Part shown: one piece after another, positions 38,646 to 47,914 of the stretch | Layout: each line of letters opens with the position of its first letter | Numbering within the stretch: the first letter of the stretch is position 1 | Origin: Methylobacterium gregans | GTDB lineage: Bacteria > Pseudomonadota > Alphaproteobacteria > Rhizobiales > Beijerinckiaceae | Assembly: GCF_022179245.1 (NCBI RefSeq) | Contig: NZ_BPQM01000092.1 | Span: forward strand, 18,500 to 82,499 | Direction: 5' to 3' | Length of the DNA stretch: 64,000 nucleotides | The notes under the pieces: model-generated | Seen by the model: the letters and a program-made list of their open reading frames with translations, nothing else | The model's database searches: none | What the model was told of the DNA's origin: nothing | Translations under genes and position numbers: made by a program

Positions 38646-40466
38646 TCAGGCGGCGGGCTTCAGCGCGCCCGTCCGGGCGTGGAAGTCCGGGCCGTTCGTC
38701 GTCTTGGCCACGTGGCCGGCGCGGATAACGAAGTCGCCGAAATGCTCGCCCGGCTGCCGGTTCTTCGCGAAGTCGGCAAACAGCGGGTCGAGGATGCCGC
38801 GGATCTCCGAGGCTTGCACGTCCTCGCGGTAGAGCTTGCTCAGCCGCGAGCCGTCGAAGGCGGCACCGAGGTAGAGGTGGTAGCGCTCCGGCCCACGGCC
38901 GACGAGGCCGATCTCGGAGATGAAGGGCCGGGCGCAGCCGTTCGGGCAGCCGGTCGAGCGGATCGTGATGTCCTCGTCCTGGAGGCCGTGGCTGGCCAAG
39001 CTCTCCTCGAGCTCCGAGACGAGGTCGGGCAGGTAGCGCTCGCTCTCGGCGAGCGCGAGGCCGCAGGTCGGCAGCGCCACGCAGGCGAGCGCGTTGCGGC
39101 GCAGCGCGCCCGCGCCGTTGGTGAGGCCGTACTCGGCCACCAGCGCGTCGATCTCGGCCTTCTTGGCCGCCGGCACGTTGGCGATGATCACGTTCTGGTT
39201 TCCGGTGAGGCGGAAATCGCCCTCGTGCACCTCGGCGATGCGGCGGAAGCCCGAGAGGAACTGCGGCCCGCCCTCGACGTCCTTGATCCGGCCCGAGGGC
39301 ACGTAGAGCGTGAGGTGGTGGCGCCCGTCCTCGCCCTCGACCCAGCCGTAGCGGTCGCCGTTGCCCGTGAAGGTGAAGGGCTTCGGGTCGGCGAGCTTCT
39401 TGCCGACGCGCTTCTCCACCTCGGCCCGGAAGGCGGCGAGCCCGTAGCGCTCGATCGTGTACTTGAGCCGCGCGTTCTTGCGGTTCTTACGGTTGCCCCA
39501 GTCGCGCTGGACGGTCATCACGGCTTCCGCCGCCTTGAGGGCGTCCTCGGGCTTGACGAAGCACATCACGTCGGCGGTGCGCGGGAAGGTGTCGGTCTCG
39601 CCGTGGGTCATGCCCATGCCGCCGCCGACCGTCACGTTCCAGCCGGTGAGCTTGTTCTTCTTGTCGAGGATCGCGATGAAGCCGAGATCGTGCGCGAAGA
39701 TGTCGACCTCGTTCGAGGGCGGCACCGCCACGACCGTCTTGAACTTCCGGGGCAGGTAGGTCCGGCCGTAGATCGGCTCGATCTCGGCCGCGTCCTCGCC
39801 GCCGACCACGCGCTCGCCGTCGAGCCAGATCTCGCGCCACGCGCTGGTCTTGGGCAGGAGCGAGTCGGAGATGTCCTTGGCGAGCTTCAGGGCCTCCCGG
39901 TGCGCGCCGACCTGGGCCGGATTCGTCGCCGCCATCACGTTGCGGTTGACGTCGCCGCAGGCCGCGATCGTGTCGAGGAGCGCCGCGTCGATCGCCGCCA
40001 TCGTGCGCTTGAGGTTCGACTTGATCACGCCGTGGTACTGGAAGGTCTGGCGCGTCGTGGCGCGGAGCGCGTTGCCCGCGTAGGTGCGGGCGATGTCGTC
40101 GAGGATCAGCCACTGCTTCGGCGTCACGACGCCGCCCGCGATGCGCAGGCGGATCATGAAGCTGTAGGCCTTGTCGAGCTTCTTCTTGGTGCGCTCGGCC
40201 CGGATGTCGCGGTCGTCCTGCAGGTACATCCCGTGGAACTTCACGAGCTGCCCGTCATCCTCCGAGATCGCCCCGGTGGCGTGCTTGAGCAGGCCGTCGG
40301 CGAGCGTGCCGCGCAAGTAGCCGCTCGCGATCTTGATGTGCTCGTTGGCCGCGAGATTGGCGGCCCGGGCCGCTTCCGCATCGGTGATCGGCCGCTCGGT
40401 CGGCGGGGTCTCGTAGACGCGCCCGGTCGGGGCGGGGGCGTCGGCGCGGGGGCTGTGGTCGTCCAT
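38646..40466 (-). CDS. cysI: Assimilatory sulfite reductase, hemoprotein (beta) subunit
   Basis: The enzyme reduces sulfite to sulfide with six electrons at a siroheme-[4Fe-4S] centre. The 606-residue sequence shows the family's two related halves. LVKFHGMYLQDDRD and ATTRQTFQYHGVIKSNL carry substrate and siroheme contacts. The four cluster Cys lie in ACVALPTCGLALAE and TGCPNGCARP near the C-terminus, the latter Cys bridging siroheme. It pairs with the flavoprotein coded 154 nt upstream. ATG at 40466 is the clear start. It ends at a strong shared terminator. Confidence 0.95.
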   Translation of the reverse strand: MDDHSPRADAPAPTGRVYETPPTERPITDAEAARAANLAANEHIKIASGYLRGTLADGLLKHATGAISEDDGQLVKFHGMYLQDDRDIRAERTKKKLDKAYSFMIRLRIAGGVVTPKQWLILDDIARTYAGNALRATTRQTFQYHGVIKSNLKRTMAAIDAALLDTIAACGDVNRNVMAATNPAQVGAHREALKLAKDISDSLLPKTSAWREIWLDGERVVGGEDAAEIEPIYGRTYLPRKFKTVVAVPPSNEVDIFAHDLGFIAILDKKNKLTGWNVTVGGGMGMTHGETDTFPRTADVMCFVKPEDALKAAEAVMTVQRDWGNRKNRKNARLKYTIERYGLAAFRAEVEKRVGKKLADPKPFTFTGNGDRYGWVEGEDGRHHLTLYVPSGRIKDVEGGPQFLSGFRRIAEVHEGDFRLTGNQNVIIANVPAAKKAEIDALVAEYGLTNGAGALRRNALACVALPTCGLALAESERYLPDLVSELEESLASHGLQDEDITIRSTGCPNGCARPFISEIGLVGRGPERYHLYLGAAFDGSRLSKLYREDVQASEIRGILDPLFADFAKNRQPGEHFGDFVIRAGHVAKTTNGPDFHARTGALKPAA

Positions 40467-40574
40467 GGAACGAATCCAATATCGTCGAAAACGTAAGTCT
40501 CTCCCGCGCCGGGGCCTCGGGCCCGCGGGGCAGGGGAGAGCGTGAAGCTTCGTGTTCGGGAGGGCTGCTCCCTG

Positions 40575-40607
40575 CCCCCATCCGGGGGTACCCGCCCTGG
40601 GGGCGGG
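40575..40607 (-). promoter_or_regulatory. Tandem hairpins in the cysJ-cysI gap
   Basis: Two stems follow one another: CCCCC/GGGGG (40575-40588) and CCCGCCC-TGG-GGGCGGG (40591-40607). They begin 13 nt after the cysJ stop, and the next gene in the operon starts about 110 nt further. They could lower downstream expression or protect the cysJ message from decay. Confidence 0.45.
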
Positions 40608-40619
40608 CGTTCCCGTGCC

Positions 40620-42383
40620 TTAGTACACGTCCTGCTGGTAGCGGTGGCCGCGCTCCAGGGTCGCGACCTGCGCCTCGGCATCGGCGGGGCTGAGGCCCTT
40701 CACCGTCTCGTAGGCCTTCACCACCGCGGCCCGCACGTCGCGCGCCATGTTCTTGGCGTCGCCGCAGACGTAGAGGTGGGCGCCCCCGTCGAGCCAGGAG
40801 ACCACCTCCGCGGCGTGCTGGGTGATCCGATCCTGCACGTAGATCTTCTCGGGCTGGTCGCGCGAGAAGGCCACGTCGATCTTCGTCAGCGAACCGTCCT
40901 CCAGGGCCTCCTGCCACTCGAGCTGGTAGAGGAAGTCGTGGGTGAACTGGCGGTCGCCGAAGAACAGCCAGGAGCGGCCGGAGGCTTCCGTCGCGCGGCG
41001 CTCCTGCACGAAGGCGCGGAAGGGCGCGACGCCCGTGCCGGGCCCGACCATGATGATGTCGGTGGCCGGATCCTGCGGCAGGCGGAAATGGCGGTTCGGC
41101 TTCAGCCGCACCCGCAGCTTGGCGCCGTCGCGGATCCGGTCGGCCACGTGCACCGAGGTCACGCCGGAGCGGGCGCGCCCATGGGTCTCGTAGCGCACGG
41201 CGGCGATCGTCAGGTGGACCTCGTCGCCGACCTCCTTGCGCGAGGAGGCGATCGAGTAGGCCCGCGGCGGCAGCGGCCGGGTGATCGCGCTCAGGTGCTC
41301 GCCGGTGAGCTTGGCCGGGTAGGTCTCGATCAGGTCGATGAGCTGGCGGCCCTCGATCCAGGCACGGGCCTCGCCGCTCTCGACGAGCTTGCGCGCCTCC
41401 TCGTGCCCCGTCGCCTTGACGAAGCGCTCGATCGTGGCGGCCGAGAGGGTGGTGATGTCGCGCTCGGCGATGAGCGCCTTGCGCAGCGCCTCGTCCCCTT
41501 CGAGGCCGGCGCTCCGCAGGATCTCGTCCACGAGTTGCGGGTCGTTCTCGGGGTAGATCTCGAGCGAGTCGCCCGGCTCGTAGGCCGGCGCGCCGTCCTC
41601 GAAGGCCAGCGCGAGATGGATCGTCTCCTTGTCGGAGCGCGAGGAGTTGAGGTTCACGTGCTCGACCACCTCGACCACGTGGGGCTCGCGGCTGGGCTCG
41701 GCATCCTCGTCCTCGGTGCCCGCGCGGGCGAAATCGACCGCCACCACGTTGTCGGCGGGCGCGGGCGCCAGCGCCTTGAGCGTAGCCTTGATCCAGTCGG
41801 CGGCGGGCTTCTCGAAGTCGAGGTCGAGGTCGGCGCGGCTTGCCGCGCGCTTGCCCCCCAGCGCCTCGAACCGGGCATCGAGCGCCTTGCCGATGGCGCA
41901 GAACTCCGCGTAGCTCGTGTCGCCGAGCGCCAGCACCGCGAATTCCACGCCGTCGATGCGGGGCGCCGCGTCGCCCATCAGCTCGCCGTAGGCCCGCACG
42001 GCCCGGGCCGGCGGCTCGCCCTCGCCCCAGGTCGCGGCGATCGCCACGATCTTGCCGGCCTTGGGCAGGGTCGCGAGGTCGAGGTCGGCGAAATCCACCA
42101 CCTTCGGCTTGAAGCCCTGCTTGCGCGCGAGCTTGCCTACGTCGCCCGCGAGCTTCTCCGAATTGCCCGATTCGCTGGCGAACAGGATCGTCAGCGGCTC
42201 GGCGGCCTTCGGGGGGGCAGCCGGCACCGCGGCAGGCTGGCCGCCCGCGGCGTCGAGGCCGGCCAGGAACCCGGCGAGCCAGGCGCGCTGGATCGGCGTC
42301 GCGGCGCCGAGCACCGCGTCGAGACTGGCGCGCTCGCTGTCGGCGAAGGGGGCGGTGCGGGGAAGAAGGGCAAGGCGTGACAT
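40620..42383 (-). CDS. cysJ: Sulfite reductase [NADPH] flavoprotein (alpha) subunit
   Basis: The protein passes electrons from NADPH through FAD and FMN to CysI. In 587 residues it has an N-terminal helix bundle, a flavodoxin domain (LTILFASESGNSEKLAGDV near 65-83, WGEGEPPARA for the FMN loop), a connecting domain, the FAD motif RPLPPRAYSIASS and the NADPH motif VGPGTGVAPFRAFVQER. It ends in an aromatic residue (QDVY), usual for this family. ATG at 42383. It lies downstream of the Lrp-type regulator gene and upstream of cysI on the minus strand. Confidence 0.95.
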   Translation of the reverse strand: MSRLALLPRTAPFADSERASLDAVLGAATPIQRAWLAGFLAGLDAAGGQPAAVPAAPPKAAEPLTILFASESGNSEKLAGDVGKLARKQGFKPKVVDFADLDLATLPKAGKIVAIAATWGEGEPPARAVRAYGELMGDAAPRIDGVEFAVLALGDTSYAEFCAIGKALDARFEALGGKRAASRADLDLDFEKPAADWIKATLKALAPAPADNVVAVDFARAGTEDEDAEPSREPHVVEVVEHVNLNSSRSDKETIHLALAFEDGAPAYEPGDSLEIYPENDPQLVDEILRSAGLEGDEALRKALIAERDITTLSAATIERFVKATGHEEARKLVESGEARAWIEGRQLIDLIETYPAKLTGEHLSAITRPLPPRAYSIASSRKEVGDEVHLTIAAVRYETHGRARSGVTSVHVADRIRDGAKLRVRLKPNRHFRLPQDPATDIIMVGPGTGVAPFRAFVQERRATEASGRSWLFFGDRQFTHDFLYQLEWQEALEDGSLTKIDVAFSRDQPEKIYVQDRITQHAAEVVSWLDGGAHLYVCGDAKNMARDVRAAVVKAYETVKGLSPADAEAQVATLERGHRYQQDVY

Positions 42384-42493
42384 CAGGGGACCATGTCGTC
42401 GTACGCGAGGCTTCTGTCAACGGGGGACGTTCTTTTTACAGAACCCTGCCGCCGGAGAAAAAGCCGTCTGTTGTTGCGGCGCAAAAGAAAATA

Positions 42494-43009
42494 TTATTCC
42501 CCGACCACCGCAAGAGTCGGCGCGGTGCCCGGCAGGTGACGGCCGTGCGTCGGGGGCGCAGGCAGAGGGAGGGCGGTGGTGGACTTCACCTTCTCCATGG
42601 CGAAGCGGGAGGTGACGTTCTTGAGTGGCAGGGTGGCGATCAACTTCTTGTAGAAGGTGTCGTAGGCGGCCATGTCGGCGACGACGACCCGCAGCATGTA
42701 ATCGACGTCGCCGGCCATGCGGTAGAATTCCAGCACTTCGGGCATCGCCGAGACGGTGTTGGCGAAGCGCTCCAGCCAGTCCTTGGAATGGTCGGCAGTC
42801 TCGATGGAGACGAACACCGTCAGGCCGAGGCCGAGCTTGACCGGGTCGAGCACGGCCACGCGCCGGTCGATGACGCCGTCCGCCTCGAGCCGCTGGATCC
42901 GCTTCCAGCACGGCGTCTGCGACAGGCCTACCCGCTCGCCGATCGCGGCGATCGAGAGCGTCGCGTCCGTCTGGAGCAGGGCGAGGATCTTCAGATCGAT
43001 CGAATCCAC
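42494..43009 (-). CDS. Lrp/AsnC-family transcriptional regulator
   Basis: The 171-residue protein has an N-terminal winged helix (SIDLKILALLQTDATLSIAAIGERVGLSQTPCWKRIQRLEADGVI) and a C-terminal RAM domain (VFVSIETADHSKDWLERF, MAGDVDYMLRVVVADM) that binds a small ligand, usually an amino acid. GTG at 43009 is the start, with GGAGGTCCC directly before it. It sits between the two halves of the sulfate-reduction locus and is divergent from cysHDN, so it is a good candidate regulator for both, perhaps sensing cysteine or methionine. That role is inferred from position only. Confidence 0.88.
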   Translation of the reverse strand: MDSIDLKILALLQTDATLSIAAIGERVGLSQTPCWKRIQRLEADGVIDRRVAVLDPVKLGLGLTVFVSIETADHSKDWLERFANTVSAMPEVLEFYRMAGDVDYMLRVVVADMAAYDTFYKKLIATLPLKNVTSRFAMEKVKSTTALPLPAPPTHGRHLPGTAPTLAVVGE

Positions 43010-43051
43010 GGGACCTCCGGCGTAACGTTCGGGGGCAGCGGGCGAAGCGGA

Positions 43052-43079
43052 AAGGATCTTCCCCGACGAGAAGGATCTT
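43052..43079 (-). promoter_or_regulatory. Direct repeat upstream of the Lrp-type gene
   Basis: AAGGATCTT occurs at 43052-43060 and again at 43071-43079, 19 bp apart, about two helical turns. The first copy is 43 bp upstream of the regulator's start. This spacing suits side-by-side binding by an octameric Lrp-type protein, possibly for self-control. Confidence 0.45.
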
Positions 43080-43170
43080 TCCCAAAGCGGCAACCGAACC
43101 GGCTTCCGGGCCGTTGCGCCGCTATCCCCCGCGCGAGGAGCGGATGCGCGATGCGCAAGGCCGCCCCGCC

Positions 43171-43199
43171 TTGACTTCGTTCGTTATAGCGAACATCTC
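43171..43199 (+). promoter_or_regulatory. Probable cysH promoter with near-perfect palindrome
   Basis: TTGACT (43171-43176) is a good -35 box, though the -10 box 17 bp later (CATCTC) is weak. Between them lies GTTCGTTATAGCGAAC (43179-43194), which is palindromic at 14 of 16 positions. It ends 43 bp before the cysH start. It looks like an operator for a sulfur or iron-sulfur regulator. Confidence 0.55.
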
Positions 43200-43237
43200 A
43201 GCCCTCACACAACCGCAGTTTTTTCGCGGACGCATCG

Positions 43238-44047
43238 ATGACCCTGCTCAACCCACAGGCCGCGGAGATCCTCGCGGCCGCCCTGAAGGAGCGCGACCTG
43301 CCCGGCCGGATCCGGCTGATCGAGGCGGAGGTGCCGGGCCGGCTGGTCTTCACCACGAGCCTCGGCATCGAGGATCAGGTGCTGACGCACGCGGTCGCGC
43401 TGGCCAAGGGGCGCACCGAGATCGTCACCCTCGACACCGGCCGCCTCTTCCCCGAGACCTACGACGTCTGGGCCGAGACCGAATCGGCCTACGGCATCCG
43501 CATCCGCGCATACGCGCCCGAGCGCGAGGCCGAGGAGCGCTTCGTGGCCGAGGAGGGGATCAACGGCTTCCGCCATTCCGTCGCCGCCCGGCAGGCCTGC
43601 TGCGGCTTCCGCAAGGTCGAGCCGCTCGCCCGCGCCCTCAAGGGCGCCGCCGGCTGGCTCACGGGCCTTCGCGCCGGGCAGTCGGCCAACCGCGCCGCGA
43701 CCCCGCTCGCGGCCTACGATGCCGAGCGCGACCTCTTGAAGCTCAACCCGCTGGCCGACTGGTCGCGCGAGGATGTCGACCGCTTCGTGCGCGACAACTA
43801 CGTGCCCTACAACGTCCTGCACGACCGTGGTTTCCCGTCGATCGGCTGCGCCCCCTGCACCCGTGCGGTCCGCGTCGGCGAGCCTGAGCGCGCCGGCCGC
43901 TGGTGGTGGGAGCAGGAAGAGAAAAAGGAGTGCGGCCTCCATGTCGGCCGCCCCGACGCGAACATCGAGCCCGGCCGCGAAGCCGCCGTGTTCGAACCGC
44001 AATCCGCGACCACAGAGACCCCACGCAACCTGGAGATGGCCCGATGA
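43238..44047 (+). CDS. cysH: Assimilatory adenylyl-sulfate (APS) reductase
   Basis: The enzyme reduces APS to sulfite with thioredoxin. The 269 residues carry [14 protein letters not shown] (nucleotide loop), [12 protein letters not shown], the first cluster pair [10 protein letters not shown] and the second pair [22 protein letters not shown], plus the catalytic ECGLH near the C-terminus. The two Cys pairs mark the [4Fe-4S] APS form rather than the PAPS form, so no CysC kinase is needed for this route. It is the first gene of cysHDN; cysD begins within its stop (ATGA). Confidence 0.95.
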   Translation: MTLLNPQAAEILAAALKERDLPGRIRLIEAEVPGRLVFTTSLGIEDQVLTHAVALAKGRTEIVTLDTGRLFPETYDVWAETESAYGIRIRAYAPEREAEERFVAEEGINGFRHSVAARQACCGFRKVEPLARALKGAAGWLTGLRAGQSANRAATPLAAYDAERDLLKLNPLADWSREDVDRFVRDNYVPYNVLHDRGFPSIGCAPCTRAVRVGEPERAGRWWWEQEEKKECGLHVGRPDANIEPGREAAVFEPQSATTETPRNLEMAR

Positions 44048-44994
44048 GCGCCGCCCAAGCGGTTCAGGCCGCGCCGAGCCGCACCCTTGGTCAGGACCGG
44101 CTGACCCACCTCCAGCGCCTGGAGGCCGAGAGCATCCACATCTTTCGGGAGACGGTTGCCGAGACCGAGAACCCGGTAATGCTCTACTCGATCGGCAAGG
44201 ACTCGTCCGTCCTGCTGCATCTGGCGCTGAAAGCCTTCGCGCCGGGCAAGCTGCCCTTCCCCTTGCTCCACGTCGACACGACTTGGAAGTTCCGCGAGAT
44301 GATCGCCTTCCGCGACCAGCGCGCGAAGGAACTCGGCCTCGATCTTCTCGTCCACACCAACCCGGACGGGCTCGCTCGCGGCGTCGGGCCGATCAGCCAC
44401 GGCTCCGAGGTCCATACCGACGTGATGAAGACGCAGGCCCTGCGGCAGGCGCTGGACCACCACAAGTTCGACGCGGCCTTCGGCGGCGCTCGCCGCGACG
44501 AGGAGGCGAGCCGCGCCAAGGAGCGCATCGTCAGCTTGCGCACCGCGCAGCACCGCTGGGACCCGAAGCGCCAGCGCGCCGAGCCCTGGCACCTCTACAA
44601 CATGCGCAAGAAGCGCGGCGAGAGCTTGCGCGTCTTCCCGCTGTCGAACTGGACCGAGCTCGATATCTGGCTCTACATCGAGCAGGAGAACATCCCGATC
44701 GTGCCGCTCTACTTCGCCAAAGAGCGGCCGGTGGTGGAGCGCGACGGCCAGCTCCTCATGGTCGACGACGAGCGCCTGCCGCTCAATCCCGGCGAGACCC
44801 CGCAGATGCGCCAGGTCCGCTTCCGCACGCTCGGCTGCTACCCGCTGACCGGCGCGGTGGAGAGCCCGGCAGCGACCTTGCCCGAGATCATCGGCGAGAC
44901 GCTGGCCGCCCGCACCTCGGAGCGGCAGGGCCGGGTCATCGACAAGGACGGCGCGGGCGCGATGGAGCGCAAGAAGCAGGAGGGCTATTTCTGA
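44044..44994 (+). CDS. cysD: Sulfate adenylyltransferase, small subunit
   Basis: This subunit forms APS from sulfate and ATP. It is a PAPS reductase-like ATP pyrophosphatase of 316 residues: [19 protein letters not shown] holds the P-loop SGGKDS-type motif (here SIGKDS), [12 protein letters not shown] and [16 protein letters not shown] follow, and the C-terminus KKQEGYF is the usual end. ATG at 44044 overlaps the cysH stop by four bases and its own stop overlaps cysN by one base, so the three are one translation-coupled operon. Confidence 0.96.
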   Translation: MSAAQAVQAAPSRTLGQDRLTHLQRLEAESIHIFRETVAETENPVMLYSIGKDSSVLLHLALKAFAPGKLPFPLLHVDTTWKFREMIAFRDQRAKELGLDLLVHTNPDGLARGVGPISHGSEVHTDVMKTQALRQALDHHKFDAAFGGARRDEEASRAKERIVSLRTAQHRWDPKRQRAEPWHLYNMRKKRGESLRVFPLSNWTELDIWLYIEQENIPIVPLYFAKERPVVERDGQLLMVDDERLPLNPGETPQMRQVRFRTLGCYPLTGAVESPAATLPEIIGETLAARTSERQGRVIDKDGAGAMERKKQEGYF

Positions 44995-46403
44995 TGACGA
45001 TTCACCAGTCACCGGAGGCCTTCGGCTACGAGGCCTTCCTGGCCGCCCACCAGCGCAAGGAAGTGCTGCGCTTCATCGCCTGCGGCTCGGTGGACGACGG
45101 CAAGTCGACGCTGATCGGGCGCCTGCTGCACGACACCAAGCAGATCTTCGACGACCAGATCTCGGCCCTGCAGCGGGATTCCCGCAAGCACGGCACGCAG
45201 GGGCAGGAGGTCGATCTGGCGCTCCTCGTCGACGGCCTCCAGGCCGAGCGCGAGCAGGGCATCACCATCGACGTGGCCTACCGCTTCTTCTCGACGGAGA
45301 AGCGCTCCTTCATCGTGGCCGACACGCCCGGCCACGAGCAGTACACCCGCAACATGGCGACCGGCGCCTCGACGGCCGACGTCGCGGTGATCCTGGTCGA
45401 TGCCCGCCAGGGCCTGACCCGGCAGACGCGGCGCCACGCGCTCCTCGTCTCGATGCTCGGCATCAAGCGGATCGCGCTCGCCGTGAACAAGATGGATCTG
45501 GTGGGCTGGTCGCAGACCAAGTTCGAGGAGATCCTCGGCGGCTTCACGGACTTCACGAAGAACCTGGGCTTTGCCGAGATTCGGGCGATCCCGCTCTCGG
45601 CCAAGAACGGCGACAACGTCGTGCTGCCGGGCACCGCCGCCACGTGGTACGCGGGCGGCACGCTGCTCTCCTATCTGGAGGACGTGCCGGTGCACGAGGA
45701 GGCGCTCGCCGCCCCCTTCCGCATGGCGGTGCAGTGGGTGAACCGGCCGGATTCCGAGTTCCGCGGCTATTCGGGCCGCATCGCGTCGGGCCGGGTGCGC
45801 CCGGGCGACAGCGTCACGATCGCGCCGAACGGCCGGACCTCGACGGTCGCCCGCATCTACACGGCGGACGGCGACCTCGCGGTCGCGGGCGAGGACCAGT
45901 CGGTGACACTGGTGCTCTCCGATCAGGTCGATGCGTCGCGCGGCAACGTGATCGCGGCGACCGACCGGCCGATGCAGGTCTCGGATACGCTGGATGTCCG
46001 ACTGTTCTGGGCCTCCGAGAGTCCGCTGGCGCCCGGCGCGGCTTTGCTCGCCAAGATCGGCACGGTGACGACGAACGCGACCGTGACGGCGATCCGCACC
46101 CGCATCGACCCGGAGACCGGCCGGCCGGGCCCCGCCGAGCAGCTCGCGGCCAACGACATCGCCGACGTGACGCTGACCCTCGACCGGCCTGTGGCCTTCG
46201 ACGCCTACGCAGAGAACCGCGAGACCGGCGGTCTCATCCTGATCGACCGCGAGACCACGGACACGGCCGCCCTCGGCCTCGTCCAGGCCCCGCGCAAGGC
46301 GGATGGCGGCGCGCGCATCCCGACGACCACCGAGGTCGCGGACGCAGCGAAGCCGCAGCAGGGCGGCTTCCTAGCGAAACTGCGCAGCCTGTTCGGCGGC
46401 TGA
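44994..46403 (+). CDS. cysN: Sulfate adenylyltransferase, GTPase subunit
   Basis: The GTPase drives the unfavourable APS synthesis by CysD. The 469 residues have all elongation-factor-like motifs: GSVDDGKSTLIGR (P-loop, near 30), GITIDVAYRFF, DTPGHEQYTRN and NKMDL, followed by two beta-barrel domains. There is no CysC kinase domain at the C-terminus, unlike the fused CysNC of many rhizobia, which agrees with the APS-type CysH. ATG at 44994 shares its A with the cysD stop. Confidence 0.96.
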   Translation: MTIHQSPEAFGYEAFLAAHQRKEVLRFIACGSVDDGKSTLIGRLLHDTKQIFDDQISALQRDSRKHGTQGQEVDLALLVDGLQAEREQGITIDVAYRFFSTEKRSFIVADTPGHEQYTRNMATGASTADVAVILVDARQGLTRQTRRHALLVSMLGIKRIALAVNKMDLVGWSQTKFEEILGGFTDFTKNLGFAEIRAIPLSAKNGDNVVLPGTAATWYAGGTLLSYLEDVPVHEEALAAPFRMAVQWVNRPDSEFRGYSGRIASGRVRPGDSVTIAPNGRTSTVARIYTADGDLAVAGEDQSVTLVLSDQVDASRGNVIAATDRPMQVSDTLDVRLFWASESPLAPGAALLAKIGTVTTNATVTAIRTRIDPETGRPGPAEQLAANDIADVTLTLDRPVAFDAYAENRETGGLILIDRETTDTAALGLVQAPRKADGGARIPTTTEVADAAKPQQGGFLAKLRSLFGG

Positions 46404-46423
46404 TTAACCCACGGCCACGCAAA

Positions 46424-46452
46424 TCTCCCTCCCCCTCGAAGGGGGAGGGAGA
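46424..46452. terminator. Perfect hairpin between cysN and ftsY
   Basis: Thirteen-bp arms (46424-46436 with 46440-46452, TCTCCCTCCCCCT and its complement) and a CGA loop sit between the convergent stops at 46403 and 46464. The sequence resembles the hairpin at the right end of the window, so it may be both terminator and a dispersed repeat. Confidence 0.75.
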
Positions 46453-46463
46453 GCGGGGTGCGC

Positions 46464-47855
46464 TCATGCCTTCTCCAAACCCGCGATCGCCCTGGCAAAA
46501 TCCCGGGCCGCGAAGGGCTCCAGATCCTCCACGCCCTCGCCGACGCCGATGAAGTGCACCGGCAGGCCGAACTTCGCCGCGAGCGCCACCAGGATGCCGC
46601 CGCGGGCCGTGCCGTCGAGCTTCGTCATCACCAGCCCCGAGACGGGTGCCGCCTGTGAGAACAGCTCGACCTGGCTCAGCGCGTTCTGACCGACGGTGGC
46701 GTCGAGCACGAGGAGCGTCGCGTGCGGCGCCTCCGGGTCGAACTTCCGGATCACCCGGATGATCTTCTCGAGTTCGGCCATCAGCCCCGCCTTGTTCTGA
46801 AGCCGGCCGGCGGTGTCGATGAGGAGCACGTCGGTGCCGGCTTCCCGAGCCTGCTTCAGCGCGTCGAAGGCAAGCCCGGCCGCGTCCGCCCCCTGCGCAC
46901 CGCTGATCACCGGCGTGTTCGTGCGCGCCCCCCAGACCTTGAGCTGGTCGATCGCCGCCGCCCGGAAGGTGTCGCCGGCCGCCAGCATCACCGAGCGCCC
47001 CTCGGCCCGGAACTTCAGCGAGAGCTTGCCGAGCGTCGTGGTCTTGCCGGCCCCGTTCACGCCGACGCAGAGGATGACGTAGGGCTTCTTCGAGGCGTCG
47101 ATGGTGAGCGGCTGCGCCACCGGGTCGAGCGCCCGCTCCACCTCCGTCGCCAGTATGGCCCTGACCTCGTCGGGCGAGATGCCCTTCTCGTAGCGGCCCT
47201 TGCCGACGGCGTCCGAGATCCGGGTCGCGGTCTCGACACCGAAATCGGCCTGGATCAGCGCGTCCTCCAGATCCTCCAGGGTGGTGGCGTCGAGCTTGCG
47301 CTTGGTGAAGAGCCCCGTGACCCTGTCCGACAGGTTCGTCGATGTGCGCTTCATCCCCGAGGTGAGGCGGCTCCACCAGCCGCGAGCCTCGGGCTCGCGC
47401 TGCGGCCCTGCCCCGGCATCGAAGGCGAGCGCGGCGGCCGTATCGACGGGCTGGATATCCGGAACGGACCCGGGGGTAGCCTCGGAGCCTTCGGGCGCGC
47501 CGGTCTCGGGGTCCCGCGCCTGGGAGGTGGTATCGGCGGGCTCGGCGCCGCGCGCGGGATCGTCCCCGGCCGTGCCGGCGGGCGGACGCTCCTCCTGCCC
47601 CTCGATCGGCATCAGGTCGGCGCCCTCGACGACGTCCGGCACTGTGTTGCGTGCAGGGGCCTCGGGCGCGGGCTCCTCCGGCGGCAGGGGCACGTGCGCG
47701 ACGTCGTCGGCGGCGGTCGCGAAGTCGGGGTGTCCCTCCGCGGGCGAGGCCGCCTCGTCCGGCGACGGCGTCTCCTCCGCGGGCGGCTCCGGCGCCTTCT
47801 CGGCGGCTTTCCGCCCGAACAGGCGTCCGAACCAGCCCGGCTTGTCCTCGCTCAT
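46464..47855 (-). CDS. ftsY: Signal recognition particle receptor
   Basis: FtsY docks ribosomes carrying SRP at the inner membrane. The 463-residue protein has an acidic Pro/Glu-rich N-terminal part (about 20-155) that binds lipids and the translocon, then the N helical domain. The GTPase domain follows: GVNGAGKTTTLGKL (G1), DTFRAAAIDQL, LLIDTAGRLQ (G3), TKLDGTARGG (G4) and FIGVGEGVEDLEPF. ATG at 47855 is preferred over GTG two codons earlier because AAGGAC lies at the right distance. It is divergent from the pseudouridine synthase gene, 59 nt away. Confidence 0.96.
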   Translation of the reverse strand: MSEDKPGWFGRLFGRKAAEKAPEPPAEETPSPDEAASPAEGHPDFATAADDVAHVPLPPEEPAPEAPARNTVPDVVEGADLMPIEGQEERPPAGTAGDDPARGAEPADTTSQARDPETGAPEGSEATPGSVPDIQPVDTAAALAFDAGAGPQREPEARGWWSRLTSGMKRTSTNLSDRVTGLFTKRKLDATTLEDLEDALIQADFGVETATRISDAVGKGRYEKGISPDEVRAILATEVERALDPVAQPLTIDASKKPYVILCVGVNGAGKTTTLGKLSLKFRAEGRSVMLAAGDTFRAAAIDQLKVWGARTNTPVISGAQGADAAGLAFDALKQAREAGTDVLLIDTAGRLQNKAGLMAELEKIIRVIRKFDPEAPHATLLVLDATVGQNALSQVELFSQAAPVSGLVMTKLDGTARGGILVALAAKFGLPVHFIGVGEGVEDLEPFAARDFARAIAGLEKA

Positions 47856-47914
47856 CGTCACGTCCTTGCTGGCGCCCGGTGTCCCGGCGCGCCGGAATGG
47901 TCTAGCGGGGAGAT

